NCBI GenBank assembly: GCA_964012715.1
Contig: CAXGUG010000085.1
Coordinates: forward strand, 1-16,027
Direction: 5' to 3'
DNA length: 16,027 bases
DNA from: UBA1479 sp964012715
Lineage (GTDB): Bacteria > Pseudomonadota > Alphaproteobacteria > Rhodospirillales > Casp-alpha2
The notes under the pieces were generated by a model that searched no databases, was not told the origin of the DNA, and was given only the letters and a program-made list of their open reading frames with translations. This document shows, in pieces, positions 1-7,405 of the stretch; positions within the stretch are counted from its first letter, which is position 1; every line of letters starts with the position of its first letter. The position numbers and the translations under genes are program-made.

Positions 1-1312
1 ACGCCTTCTGAACAGGGCGGACCGCCGACCAGATCGCCAGCCCCAGCCAAGTCAACAGCATGGTGTCGATCTCGGCGTTGCCTCGGGCCGCCATCCCGAC
101 CGGGAACAAACGATTGGCCCAGAACAGGACCGCGATGGCCACGGGCAGACCGGCCACGGTCGCGACGTTCAGGCGTTCTACCAGTTTGAATCCGAACGGC
201 GGGCGCGCGGGGTCGGGCAGGCGATGACGCCGTTTGACCGTCCACAGGATCAGGCCCGTCGCGATCACCGCGCAGCCTAGCAGGCCTGATACAAAGAACA
301 GGAAGCGCATGGTCTGATCCGCGAACCGCGCGGTATGAATGCCGTAGATGACCGCGCCGCTTTTGGCTGCGGCCCCGGTCGCCCCCGTGGCGCGCAGAAC
401 CTCGCCGCTGACGCCGTCGAACAGCATCCATTCGGCGCGGTGGGACAGGATGTCCGTTTTGCTTCGGTAGACGGTGATCCGGGCGTTGGCATCGCCCGGA
501 TTGTCGATCGATATCCGCTCGGCTCCGCTGCCGTTCCAATGCGCGGCGGTCTGGGCCAGGATTTTGGACAGGTCGACCAGGGGCGCGGGCCGTCCCGCCG
601 GGGCCGGTGCTTCGGCCTGGTAGCCCAGGTCGTCGAAGAACGCCCGATTGTCGGGGAAGGCGATCTTGATGCCCCAGGGCATATACAGGGGCAACAGGGT
701 GACGATCCCGGAATAAACGATGAAGATGAAGAACGGCAGGGTCAGCACGCCGATGGCGTTATGGGCGTCCAGCCAGGAACGTTGGCCCTTGCGCGGGCGG
801 AAGGTGAAAAAATCGCGGAAGATCGCGCGATGGGTGATGATGCCGCTGACGATGGCGACCAGCGTCGCCACGGCGCAGAACCCGACCAGCAGGCGGCCCC
901 AGAACGACGGCATCAGCAGGTCGAAGTGGAAATAGTACAGCGAGTCCGCGCCCCGCGTTTCGCGCACTTGGGCGGGCGCGCCGGTCGCCGGGTCCAGAAG
1001 CTCATGGCCGAACGACGGCCCCTCGGGTGCGCCGCGGAAATAGGCGTTTATGTAGGGGGCCCGGTCGTTGGGCATTTCGAAGAACCAACTGCGGGCGGCG
1101 GGGGCGATCTGGTGCAGGCGCTTGACCGCCGCATTGGCGGCGGTGGCGGGGGCGACCGCCGCCGGGCGCAGTTCCGGCATCATCCATTGGGTCAGTTCCA
1201 GCCGGTAGAAGCAGGCCGTGCCCGTCACGAACACCGCGAACAGCAACCAGCCGCACAAAAGTCCGACCCAGGTATGAAGCCAGGCCATGGATTGGCGCAG
1301 GGTCTGTTTCAC
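1..1312 (-). CDS. PepSY-domain inner-membrane protein, siderophore-reductase-like (3' end beyond window)
   Basis: Open reading frame of 437 codons with no stop, leaving the window at the left edge, so the C-terminus is missing. It is a PepSY-associated transmembrane protein, the family that includes the Pseudomonas FoxB ferrisiderophore reductase. Visible features are a first membrane helix starting at LHTWVG (H13), periplasmic stretches, a helix pair ending in THRAIFRDFFTFR (H161), a further histidine in DAHNAIG (H184), and later helices from about residue 333. H13, H129, H161, H184 and H326 all have counterparts in the second PepSY protein at 1753-3261, which suggests haem or metal ligation; that role is inferred from the family. 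The start is GTG at 1312, overlapping the stop of the upstream DUF3649 gene as GTGA, which supports translational coupling. An alternative ATG lies at codon 9. Its likely job is handling or reducing imported ferric siderophore in the inner membrane. Family assignment is firm; the substrate is unknown. Confidence 0.85.
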   Translation of the reverse strand, partial: MKQTLRQSMAWLHTWVGLLCGWLLFAVFVTGTACFYRLELTQWMMPELRPAAVAPATAANAAVKRLHQIAPAARSWFFEMPNDRAPYINAYFRGAPEGPSFGHELLDPATGAPAQVRETRGADSLYYFHFDLLMPSFWGRLLVGFCAVATLVAIVSGIITHRAIFRDFFTFRPRKGQRSWLDAHNAIGVLTLPFFIFIVYSGIVTLLPLYMPWGIKIAFPDNRAFFDDLGYQAEAPAPAGRPAPLVDLSKILAQTAAHWNGSGAERISIDNPGDANARITVYRSKTDILSHRAEWMLFDGVSGEVLRATGATGAAAKSGAVIYGIHTARFADQTMRFLFFVSGLLGCAVIATGLILWTVKRRHRLPDPARPPFGFKLVERLNVATVAGLPVAIAVLFWANRLFPVGMAARGNAEIDTMLLTWLGLAIWSAVRPVQKA

Positions 1313-1572
1313 GAACCTACCCCCGGACCGAAATGCACGATCGCGGCGGACAGGGCGGCCAGCGCCGCCAGCCAGGCCCATAGACGAAGCGGCCGCCGGG
1401 TCGAGAACGTCCAGATCCACAACCCAACCCAGATCGGCGCGGCCAAAAGCATGGCCGCCGCAATCGGATCGGCCTGGGCCGGAAACAGCAACGCGGCGCC
1501 CATGACGATGAGCGCCGCAATGCCATATCCACCGAAGGTCGCGGCGACGACTCTGCCTAGCGTCTCTGCCAT
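1309..1572 (-). CDS. DUF3649-family small membrane protein
   Basis: An 87-residue protein made of about three hydrophobic helices (roughly residues 8-32, 34-56 and 62-84). The opening RVVAATFGGYGIAAL and the IWVGLWIWTF stretch followed by basic residues resemble DUF3649, a small family that sits beside PepSY proteins and TonB receptors in iron-uptake loci. Its molecular role is not known. The stop TGA overlaps the GTG start of the PepSY gene (GTGA), so the two are almost certainly translated together. The start is ATG at 1572; no strong ribosome binding site is visible before it. A Fur-like site lies about 105 bp upstream (1678-1698). It is clearly paralogous to the C-terminal half of the 183-residue protein at 3266-3817. 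Iron-uptake involvement is inferred from context. Confidence 0.75.
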   Translation of the reverse strand: MAETLGRVVAATFGGYGIAALIVMGAALLFPAQADPIAAAMLLAAPIWVGLWIWTFSTRRPLRLWAWLAALAALSAAIVHFGPGVGS

Positions 1573-1677
1573 GCGTAACTCGGTCTCGACATTCTGTTCC
1601 TAGCTGATGGGTGCGGATCGCCCCCGTCAGGGTCGTCTTAGTCATAGTGGCTGGTCGGAGTATAGATCAATATTAAA

Positions 1678-1698
1678 TGCAAATAATTTTCGTTCTCA
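1678..1698 (-). promoter_or_regulatory. Fur-box-like site before the DUF3649-PepSY unit
   Basis: On the minus strand the site reads TGAGAACGAAAATTATTTGCA. It fits the hexamer view of Fur boxes (GAGAAC, GAAAAT, then TATTTGC), and its TGCAAAT arm also occurs at 6261. A possible promoter overlaps it on the minus strand: TTGAGA at 1694-1699, a 17-bp spacer, and TTAATA at 1671-1676. That is the same relation between box and -35 as at the sigma-factor gene. Fur binding is an inference from sequence likeness. Confidence 0.55.
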
Positions 1699-1722
1699 AA
1701 AAAATTGATCGATATCTTATCG
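1698..1722 (-). terminator. Weak terminator-like hairpin after the second PepSY gene
   Basis: On the minus strand, about 30 bases after the stop at 1753, a short stem CGATA-AGA-TATCG (1710-1722) is followed five bases later by a run of seven T (1698-1704). The stem is only 5 bp and AT-rich, so termination would be poor. It directly abuts the Fur-like site of the next unit. The rest of the 180-bp gap 1573-1752 holds no other structure that I can see. Confidence 0.25.
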
Positions 1723-1752
1723 CCGGCTTGGGCCACGCATATCCATAGCCGT

Positions 1753-3261
1753 CTATTTTCGATTTATGAGAGGCGGGCGATTTTGGTTCCGAAACGGGAT
1801 GGCTCCGAAGATGAGACCAACGCCAAGCGTCAGGGCGACGAGGTCTGCAACCGCGCTAGCGGTACCACCGGCGGTATAGGCGTTGATCAGATGCACGCCG
1901 GTCGTTAGCCAGGAAATCAAAGGAATTGCAATCAAGCATGCCCCTGTCGCGATCAGGAGTTCGCGCCCTCCACGATGAGTTGGCCGCCATCCAGCCCAAA
2001 GCGCGGCGGCTCCCCATGAAGCAAGGAGAATGGCGATCAGGTGACTCTGGGCAATGCCAGTTTGGCCCGGAATAAGCCGGGCGGCGATAAACAGAACCAC
2101 GATGGCCATCGGCAAACCGCAACAGACGGCGGCGGTTGAGCGGTCCCAAGCCCGGGCGAGTCTGTTTGGCGGCGCGGGAAGCCGCGACCGCCATACCCAA
2201 AGCCCGGACAGGATCAGGATGCAATTGCCCGCACCGAAGAGAACATAGAGTACTTTCACGGCGATCCCGCCGAAGCTCCCGTAATGTAGGGGCGCGATCA
2301 TGCCGTATACGCGGCGCCCCAGGGTTTCACGGCTCCAATCCGTGACGGACAGCACCTGTCCGGAGGCACCGTCGAGGGTGACCCACGGGTAATAGATCAG
2401 GGTGCCGGAGACGTCGCCGATGATTTCAATCCGCGCCCCCGCGGTGTCGTGGCCGCGCACCGATACGATGCGGGGGCTGAGAACCGGAAACTCCGTTCGC
2501 GCGATGGCCAGCGCCTGAGAAAGTGGAATCGTATCAGCCGGGATTGAGAGCGCCGGTGGCATGGGGCCGCCCATCAAGGCTTCGGTCGCGGCCTGCGTAT
2601 CGCCTTTGAACGAAATGAAGGTGGCTAGGGGAAGCAAGAGCCCGACAAATCCCAGAAGCGTTCCGGTCAGAGCCATGACCGCATGAAACGGAAGGCCCCA
2701 GAGCCCAATTGATTTGTGAAGGTCGGCCAACATCAGCCGTCTGCTACGTCCTAACCGAAAGGTAAAGAACTCGCGGATAAATTTACGATGAAGGAACAGA
2801 CCAGACAGAACGGAGACAAGCATCAGCAACCCGATGAGGCCGACCAGATAGCGGCCGAGAGGTTGCGGCAGCAACATGTCGGTGTGTAGCCGCGTCAGGA
2901 CGCCGGCAGCATCATTCTCGTTTGTGGTGATAGGTTGTCCGTTGTCCGGGGCGATGTGGATTGTTTGCCGTGGATCACCGAGACGGATCGACAGAACGGG
3001 GTGATAGCCCGTCGGTAGGGTGATTTGCAGGTTTCGGACGGCTGCATCGGGCGCAGCATTCAGAGCGCGCGCCACGGCACGGTCCAGAACCTGCGGAGCC
3101 AATGCCGCCGGCGGGGCCGTATCTCCTCGTTGCCAAGGGCTTAACTCGCGGTCGAACAGCGCGCAGACGCCTGCCAAGGAGATGACGTAGAAGATCAGTC
3201 CACATGCGAGGCCGATCCAGGCGTGAAGGTCGTACAACAGTTTGAAGGGTTGCCGCTTCAT
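1753..3261 (-). CDS. PepSY-domain inner-membrane protein, siderophore-reductase-like
   Basis: A complete 502-residue PepSY-associated membrane protein, paralogous to the partial one at 1-1312. Helices begin at about residues 7, 137, 190, 330 and 390, with two more near 440-490. Conserved histidines are H13 (LHAWIG), H126 (LHTDML), H158 (LHRKFIREFFTFR), H182, H193 and H326 (PLHYGSFGG). In FoxB, a characterised member of this family, membrane histidines bind haem and the protein reduces ferric siderophore; applying this here is inference. I chose the ATG at 3261 because it gives the usual start (MKRQPFKLLYDLHAWIG) and lies 4 bp after the stop of the upstream gene; a longer frame from TTG at 3306 would overlap that gene by about 40 bp. 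It is the last gene of the receptor operon. Base composition is visibly less G/C-biased than the paralogue's. Confidence 0.88.
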   Translation of the reverse strand: MKRQPFKLLYDLHAWIGLACGLIFYVISLAGVCALFDRELSPWQRGDTAPPAALAPQVLDRAVARALNAAPDAAVRNLQITLPTGYHPVLSIRLGDPRQTIHIAPDNGQPITTNENDAAGVLTRLHTDMLLPQPLGRYLVGLIGLLMLVSVLSGLFLHRKFIREFFTFRLGRSRRLMLADLHKSIGLWGLPFHAVMALTGTLLGFVGLLLPLATFISFKGDTQAATEALMGGPMPPALSIPADTIPLSQALAIARTEFPVLSPRIVSVRGHDTAGARIEIIGDVSGTLIYYPWVTLDGASGQVLSVTDWSRETLGRRVYGMIAPLHYGSFGGIAVKVLYVLFGAGNCILILSGLWVWRSRLPAPPNRLARAWDRSTAAVCCGLPMAIVVLFIAARLIPGQTGIAQSHLIAILLASWGAAALWAGWRPTHRGGRELLIATGACLIAIPLISWLTTGVHLINAYTAGGTASAVADLVALTLGVGLIFGAIPFRNQNRPPLINRK

Positions 3262-3265
3262 GACG

Positions 3266-3817
3266 TTAACCGAGCCATTCGGCATAAGCCGCCGCGGCGC
3301 AGGCAATGACGATCAAACTCAGCCGGGACAGCGTGCGCCACGGGCTGGCGTCCACGTATAGCCAAATCAGCAACCCGCACCATATGACCGGCCAAAGAAC
3401 GAGAATGAATAAAGAACGGTCGAGGCTATCGATCGGAAGCAGCAGGCACAGGGATGCGGACAACGCCAATGAAAGAAGCGATGCGCTGCTAACAGCCAAG
3501 GTCAGGAAGCCGCCGGCAAGCGGACGGAAGAAAGGCTGAGAACGTTGTTTCGATGATGGTTTCTTGCCATCGCGACGATCATGCCAGGCAAACCCCAGGC
3601 TGGTCATGAAGCCGACGATGCCCAAGGACCCGATCCAGATCGGAAAGGGGATATCCGCTGGCAACCAACATAGTGCGCCGAAATAGCTGGTCAATAGCAG
3701 GCCCCATCCGGTGGCGAGAAGTGCGGAGCGTAGGGTTGCTCCGGTTGTTCCCGCGCACCGTAGGCAGATAGAGGCTGCCAAGCTGATCGCGGCGACGGCA
3801 AGAATCTTCGAGATCAT
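3266..3817 (-). CDS. Six-helix membrane protein, apparent DUF3325-DUF3649 fusion
   Basis: A 183-residue, highly hydrophobic protein with two three-helix halves joined by a basic linker (about residues 78-97, HDRRDGKKPSSKQRS). The N-terminal half, with GWGLLLTSYFGALCW and a final hydrophobic helix ending in FAWHDRR, resembles DUF3325. The C-terminal half, with IWCGLLIWLYVDASPWR, aligns well with the separate 87-residue DUF3649 protein at 1309-1572. Both families normally occur as separate small proteins next to PepSY genes in iron-uptake loci, and neither has a known biochemical role. The gene starts 11 bp after the receptor stop and ends 4 bp before the PepSY ATG, so all three are probably one transcript. 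I preferred ATG at 3817 over the TTG one codon earlier. The fusion reading rests on recognition by eye, not on a profile search. Confidence 0.65.
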   Translation of the reverse strand: MISKILAVAAISLAASICLRCAGTTGATLRSALLATGWGLLLTSYFGALCWLPADIPFPIWIGSLGIVGFMTSLGFAWHDRRDGKKPSSKQRSQPFFRPLAGGFLTLAVSSASLLSLALSASLCLLLPIDSLDRSLFILVLWPVIWCGLLIWLYVDASPWRTLSRLSLIVIACAAAAYAEWLG

Positions 3818-3828
3818 CAAGGACGTTA

Positions 3829-6219
3829 TTAGAACTTGCCCGTCACGCTGACGCCGATGACTCGACGCGGCCCCAAGGTCGCGGCGATGTCCTGGGTCGT
3901 GTTGCGGTCGTGATACGTGAAGTAGTCGTTCGCCAAGGCGTTCTCGACATAAAGCATTGCGTTCCAGTTATCGTTCTGGAAACCGGCCTGAAAGTTCGTG
4001 ACCCAATAGCCGTCGAGATATTCCTGGGGTGCGTTTCCGAAACGCGCGAGGAAGTGGGACACGTATTTGGCATCGCCGCCGATATAAAAGCCGGTGGGGT
4101 GTTCGTAACGTGTGCCGAAGGCTAGGTTCCATCGCGGTGCTTGCGGGAACGGCAGGCCGCTTAGGTCGCCATAGGTCTTGTCATTGAATTCTTCGAATTC
4201 CGTGGCGGAATACCCGATGGAGGCGAAGGCCGAAATTTCCTTCGTGACGTCGTACTGGCTTTCCACTTCAAAGCCCATGACCGAAGAATTCGCGGCGTTC
4301 GTCGTATAGTCGGAGTTTCCGTCGTTCGGGTCTTCCTGAATTTCAACCTGTTGATCCTTCCACTTCATGTAGAAGGCATTGGCGGTCAACTGCAGGCGGT
4401 CGTTCAGGAACGAGCCTTTGTAGGAGAGTTCATAGTTCCAGGCGAATTCGGCGTCGTAGCTGAAGGTTTTCCCGGTCGAACTCTGGACCCCGGCGCCGCC
4501 GCTACGGAAACCCTTCTGCGCGGTAAAAGCAACGGATTGATTGGGAGCGAGTTCCTTGATTAAACCGAATTTCGGCAGGAACACCAATTCGTCGAATGAC
4601 GTCCGGTTGTTGGTTCTGACCGCTCCGTTGCGGGTGAAATAGTTCTGGTTGTTTTGATCCGTATGATCGACACGCCCGCCGCCGACAACCTTCCAACTGG
4701 GCAGGAATTCGTATGTCGCCTCGCCGAACAAGGCGGTATTGACGGCCTTTTCGTATGACTCGCTGTAGTCTGATCGTGAAAAGTTGGCCGGGCGGCGGTA
4801 ATGGCTTTCGTCTTCTTCAATTGACATGAAGACACCGGCAACAGCCTGCCACGATTCGGTTCTCAGATTGGCCCGGAACTCCTGGCTCCCCAGATAACTC
4901 TCGTAGCCGCCCTGGGTGAAGTTCGATTCTCCGAATGTGCCCTCGTTGACCGACGGGCGTTCCATGTCGGTGAACGAGTAGGTCGTCAGCGACGTCAATT
5001 CAAGGCCCGGAAACAGGTCGTGTTTGAACTCGAACGAGATGTTCTGGGTATCGGCGGATCGGGATTCCGCGAACACGGCGGAATTGAAGTCGCCTCTGCG
5101 TTCCCCGTACTCGTGCCCGACATTGGGGCCGCCGATGTCGTTGCTATTCGGAGAATCGTGGGAATAGGAATAGCTGAACAGTGCCGATGTGTCCGGCAGC
5201 GCCGCCGGCAGGAATAGGACTTTGCCGCGAATCTGATAATTCTGGTCCGTGATGTACTCATCGAAACGCGAGAAGTTTTCGTAATCGGGATAGTTCAGGT
5301 CGCTTTCGCTGGATGCATATTGCGCGCTGAAACGCATCGCGACCTGATCCTGGACGATCGGCGCGTTGAGCATGATGGCACCGCCGCGGGTGTCCATGGT
5401 GCCCAATGTCATGTTCGCGGCACCTTCCCAATCGAAAGTCGGGTCGGCGGTCTTCAGGTAGATGGCGCCTGCAAGAGCGGCCCGTCCGGAAAGGGTTGAC
5501 TGAGGTCCGCGATAAACTTCGACCTGTTCGACATCCCACAAACTGCGGGCACCGCGTCGGGCGCCGTACACTGTCTGGGGCGTGCCATCGACATACAACG
5601 TCGCCAGCGGCTTGCTGCCGCCCGGGGTCATGCCTTCCGAATTGATGCCGCGAATGATAAAGCCGCTGTCCGCCCAATCGGAATCGTTGACGTTGCCCAG
5701 AACGCGAAAGGCGTCCCGGAAGCTGGTCAGGTTGCGTTTCTCGATTTCCTCCGACTGCACGATGCCGACGCTGGATGTGACCTCGCCGAGGCTTTGAGTG
5801 CTTTTCGCCCCGTACACCGAGATCGCCTGCATGGTCGTTACCGCGCTTTGCGCGGGATGGCTGAGCGCCACGGTGCGTTCGCCCGTGAATTCGAAGGTGA
5901 CGCCTGTACCCGCCAAAAGCCGGGTCAGAGCCTCGAATGCGGTCAGCGACCCGGTGACGCCCGGCGATTGCAGGCCGGAAAAATCCCCGGTTCTGTACGC
6001 GAAGGACACGCCGGTGATGTCGGAATACTTTTCCAGCGCGATGGACAGGGGTTGGGCTGGGATCTGGAAATTCGAGACCGAAGTTTCCTGGGCAGGGCTC
6101 TGGGCGGTTTCCGATGCATGCGCCCTGGAAGCAGAGCTAAGCGCCGTGCCGATCAGTAATATTGCCGCAAGCGTCCGCACCCCCCGGTAGCGGCTGATTT
6201 CGGTCTTGGTTTTCATCAT
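3829..6219 (-). CDS. TonB-dependent siderophore receptor with STN signalling domain
   Basis: A 796-residue outer-membrane receptor. A signal peptide covers about residues 1-35 (hydrophobic LAAILLIGTALSSAS, then AHA before SE). The STN domain, about 50-118 (FQIPAQPLSIALEKYS to the VTFEF region), is the periplasmic signalling domain of FecA/FpvA-type transducers. A likely TonB box is AISVYG (132-137). The plug runs about 140-255 (IIRGINSEG, VEVYRGPQSTLSGR), then the beta-barrel, which ends in the expected terminal aromatic residue (VSVTGKF). Energy comes from TonB-ExbBD, not encoded here. The sigma and FecR genes upstream indicate ligand-dependent self-regulation. Two ATG codons are in tandem (6219, 6216); GGGGG lies just upstream and suits 6216 slightly better. 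A Fur-like site at 6261-6282 precedes it. The ligand cannot be read from the sequence; ferric citrate or a hydroxamate are only possibilities. Confidence 0.93.
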   Translation of the reverse strand: MMKTKTEISRYRGVRTLAAILLIGTALSSASRAHASETAQSPAQETSVSNFQIPAQPLSIALEKYSDITGVSFAYRTGDFSGLQSPGVTGSLTAFEALTRLLAGTGVTFEFTGERTVALSHPAQSAVTTMQAISVYGAKSTQSLGEVTSSVGIVQSEEIEKRNLTSFRDAFRVLGNVNDSDWADSGFIIRGINSEGMTPGGSKPLATLYVDGTPQTVYGARRGARSLWDVEQVEVYRGPQSTLSGRAALAGAIYLKTADPTFDWEGAANMTLGTMDTRGGAIMLNAPIVQDQVAMRFSAQYASSESDLNYPDYENFSRFDEYITDQNYQIRGKVLFLPAALPDTSALFSYSYSHDSPNSNDIGGPNVGHEYGERRGDFNSAVFAESRSADTQNISFEFKHDLFPGLELTSLTTYSFTDMERPSVNEGTFGESNFTQGGYESYLGSQEFRANLRTESWQAVAGVFMSIEEDESHYRRPANFSRSDYSESYEKAVNTALFGEATYEFLPSWKVVGGGRVDHTDQNNQNYFTRNGAVRTNNRTSFDELVFLPKFGLIKELAPNQSVAFTAQKGFRSGGAGVQSSTGKTFSYDAEFAWNYELSYKGSFLNDRLQLTANAFYMKWKDQQVEIQEDPNDGNSDYTTNAANSSVMGFEVESQYDVTKEISAFASIGYSATEFEEFNDKTYGDLSGLPFPQAPRWNLAFGTRYEHPTGFYIGGDAKYVSHFLARFGNAPQEYLDGYWVTNFQAGFQNDNWNAMLYVENALANDYFTYHDRNTTQDIAATLGPRRVIGVSVTGKF

Positions 6220-6260
6220 TTTCCCCCAATTAGGACAGTTTGTTGGTAATCATAAGCAAA

Positions 6261-6282
6261 TGCAAATAAGTCGCACTCGCGA
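6261..6282 (-). promoter_or_regulatory. Fur-box-like site before the receptor gene
   Basis: The plus strand reads TGCAAATAAGTCGCACTCGC here. It shares the TGCAAATAA arm and the later C..TC.C pattern with the site at 1678-1698. As a 7-1-7 element it is TGCAAAT-A-AGTCGCA, with five of seven arm pairs matching. It ends about 40 bp before the receptor start. A TATGAT at 6249-6254 on the minus strand could be the -10, but I see no good -35, which would suit a promoter used by the neighbouring ECF sigma factor. Fur binding is inferred. Confidence 0.5.
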
Positions 6283-6319
6283 AATGTCGTCATTGGGTTG
6301 ACGAGTAACTGGCCGCGAT

Positions 6320-6344
6320 CCGGTGCCTGCACCGGTTATTTTTT
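6320..6344 (+). terminator. Strong intrinsic terminator on the plus strand, without a plus-strand gene
   Basis: A perfect 7-bp stem CCGGTGC/GCACCGG (6320-6326, 6329-6335) is followed at once by TTATTTTTT. In the plus direction this is a textbook Rho-independent terminator. In the minus direction no T-run follows, so it does not end the fecR message, though the hairpin would still form between the fecR and receptor reading frames. No plus-strand gene lies upstream of it within the receptor locus. It may stop antisense transcription or end a small RNA from the 6220-6345 gap. Confidence 0.7.
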
Positions 6345-6368
6345 ATCCGGCGTCGGCAGGGCCGGGGC

Positions 6369-7361
6369 CTATCGGATGACCATCAGATAGTCGGTCACCC
6401 GGGTGACGGTCAGGCCTTGCGTCGCCGCCAGGGCGCGCAGGCCACCGTCCAGCGACGACAGCGATAGTCGCGCCGTGACCGGCGTCAGGCGCGCCGGATC
6501 GGCCAACAGCAAGATCCGGCCGGGCCGGTAACGGTCGATCTCGGCCAGGGCCTGTTCGAACGATTGACCGTTCAGCACGATCAAGCCCCGCCGCCAGGCC
6601 AAGGCCGGGATACGGCCGTCGGCGACGTGATCGACGGCCCCCGGGGTTTTGCCCGGGCGATAGGAAACGCGGTCCCCGGCGGAGAGGGTGACCTGCGCGC
6701 CGCCGGTCGTGACCTGGACCACGCCTTCGGTCACCGTCACCTGCGCGGCCTGTCCGTCATCGCGGACGGCATAGGCGGTGCCGATGGCCCGGGCCTGTCC
6801 GTCCTGGGCCTCGACATCGAAGGGGCGGTCTGGGTTCTTGGCGACTTCGAACAGGGCTTCGCCCTTGAGCAGGGTCACCCGCCGCGTCGGGCCGGAAAAA
6901 TCGACCGCGATGGCGCTGTCGGTGTTCAGGTAGGCGACGGATCCGTCGGGCAGGTCGACCTGCGCCTGTTCGCCGGTCGGGGTGCGGTAGTCGGCCTGTA
7001 GGCGGACCGGCAGGTCGAATGCCTCGGCGGCGACGAACAGGGCCAGACAGGCGGCGAGCAACCCCGCTGCCATCACCGCGCGCCGCGCCGGTCGTTTGGG
7101 CCGCATAGGCGTGACGTTGTCATGAGAGGGCCCATGGGCAGTCGGCGCAAACGCGGCGGCCATGTCGCCCGCCATGTCCCAGGTCTGCTGGATTTCGTCG
7201 AATGCAGCCCGGTGGTGCGGGTCGGCGAGCAGCCATTCATCCAGGCCGCGCCGTTCCTCGGGCGTCATCGCGCCCTCGGACGCGCGCAGGAACCAATCCA
7301 TGGCGTCATCGTCTATGCGGCTGTCGGGGGGCTGAATATCCGGCATCTCGGGTCTTGTCAT
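6369..7361 (-). CDS. FecR-family anti-sigma factor / signal transducer
   Basis: A 330-residue inner-membrane protein that would hold the neighbouring ECF sigma factor inactive, and release it when the receptor's STN domain signals ligand binding. Domains in order: an N-terminal cytoplasmic anti-sigma (DUF4880-type) part, about 18-60 (DDDAMDWFLRASEG, WLLADPHHRAAFDE); one membrane helix at about 95-116, preceded by basic residues including two arginine pairs; the FecR domain at about 125-215 (TPTGEQAQVDLPDGSVAYLN, LLKGEALFEVAKN); and a C-terminal STN-like domain at about 260-330 (LNGQSFEQALAEIDRY), the part expected to contact the receptor. Length and order are typical. The start is ATG at 7361, with no strong ribosome binding site. 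It lies 44 bp after the sigma gene, probably in the same transcript. A 149-bp gap separates it from the receptor gene. Confidence 0.95.
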   Translation of the reverse strand: MTRPEMPDIQPPDSRIDDDAMDWFLRASEGAMTPEERRGLDEWLLADPHHRAAFDEIQQTWDMAGDMAAAFAPTAHGPSHDNVTPMRPKRPARRAVMAAGLLAACLALFVAAEAFDLPVRLQADYRTPTGEQAQVDLPDGSVAYLNTDSAIAVDFSGPTRRVTLLKGEALFEVAKNPDRPFDVEAQDGQARAIGTAYAVRDDGQAAQVTVTEGVVQVTTGGAQVTLSAGDRVSYRPGKTPGAVDHVADGRIPALAWRRGLIVLNGQSFEQALAEIDRYRPGRILLLADPARLTPVTARLSLSSLDGGLRALAATQGLTVTRVTDYLMVIR

Positions 7362-7405
7362 GGGTTGCGCGCGGGGTCCTTGTTATATGGACGATTGGGG
7401 CGGCG

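Noticed and set aside
335..1603. A 422-codon open frame on the plus strand opposite the first PepSY and DUF3649 genes
   Set aside because: Its translation is arginine-, glycine- and proline-rich with no domain, while the minus strand encodes recognisable membrane proteins with a GTGA coupling. It is a GC-bias shadow.
3262..3306. A longer start for the second PepSY gene (TTG at 3306)
   Set aside because: It would overlap the upstream gene by about 40 bp and add a non-family N-terminus. ATG at 3261 fits the family start.
3829..6219. Naming the receptor FecA (ferric citrate)
   Set aside because: The STN domain and the sigma/FecR pair are shared by many siderophore receptors; nothing in the barrel sequence identifies citrate, and the PepSY neighbours fit siderophore reduction better.
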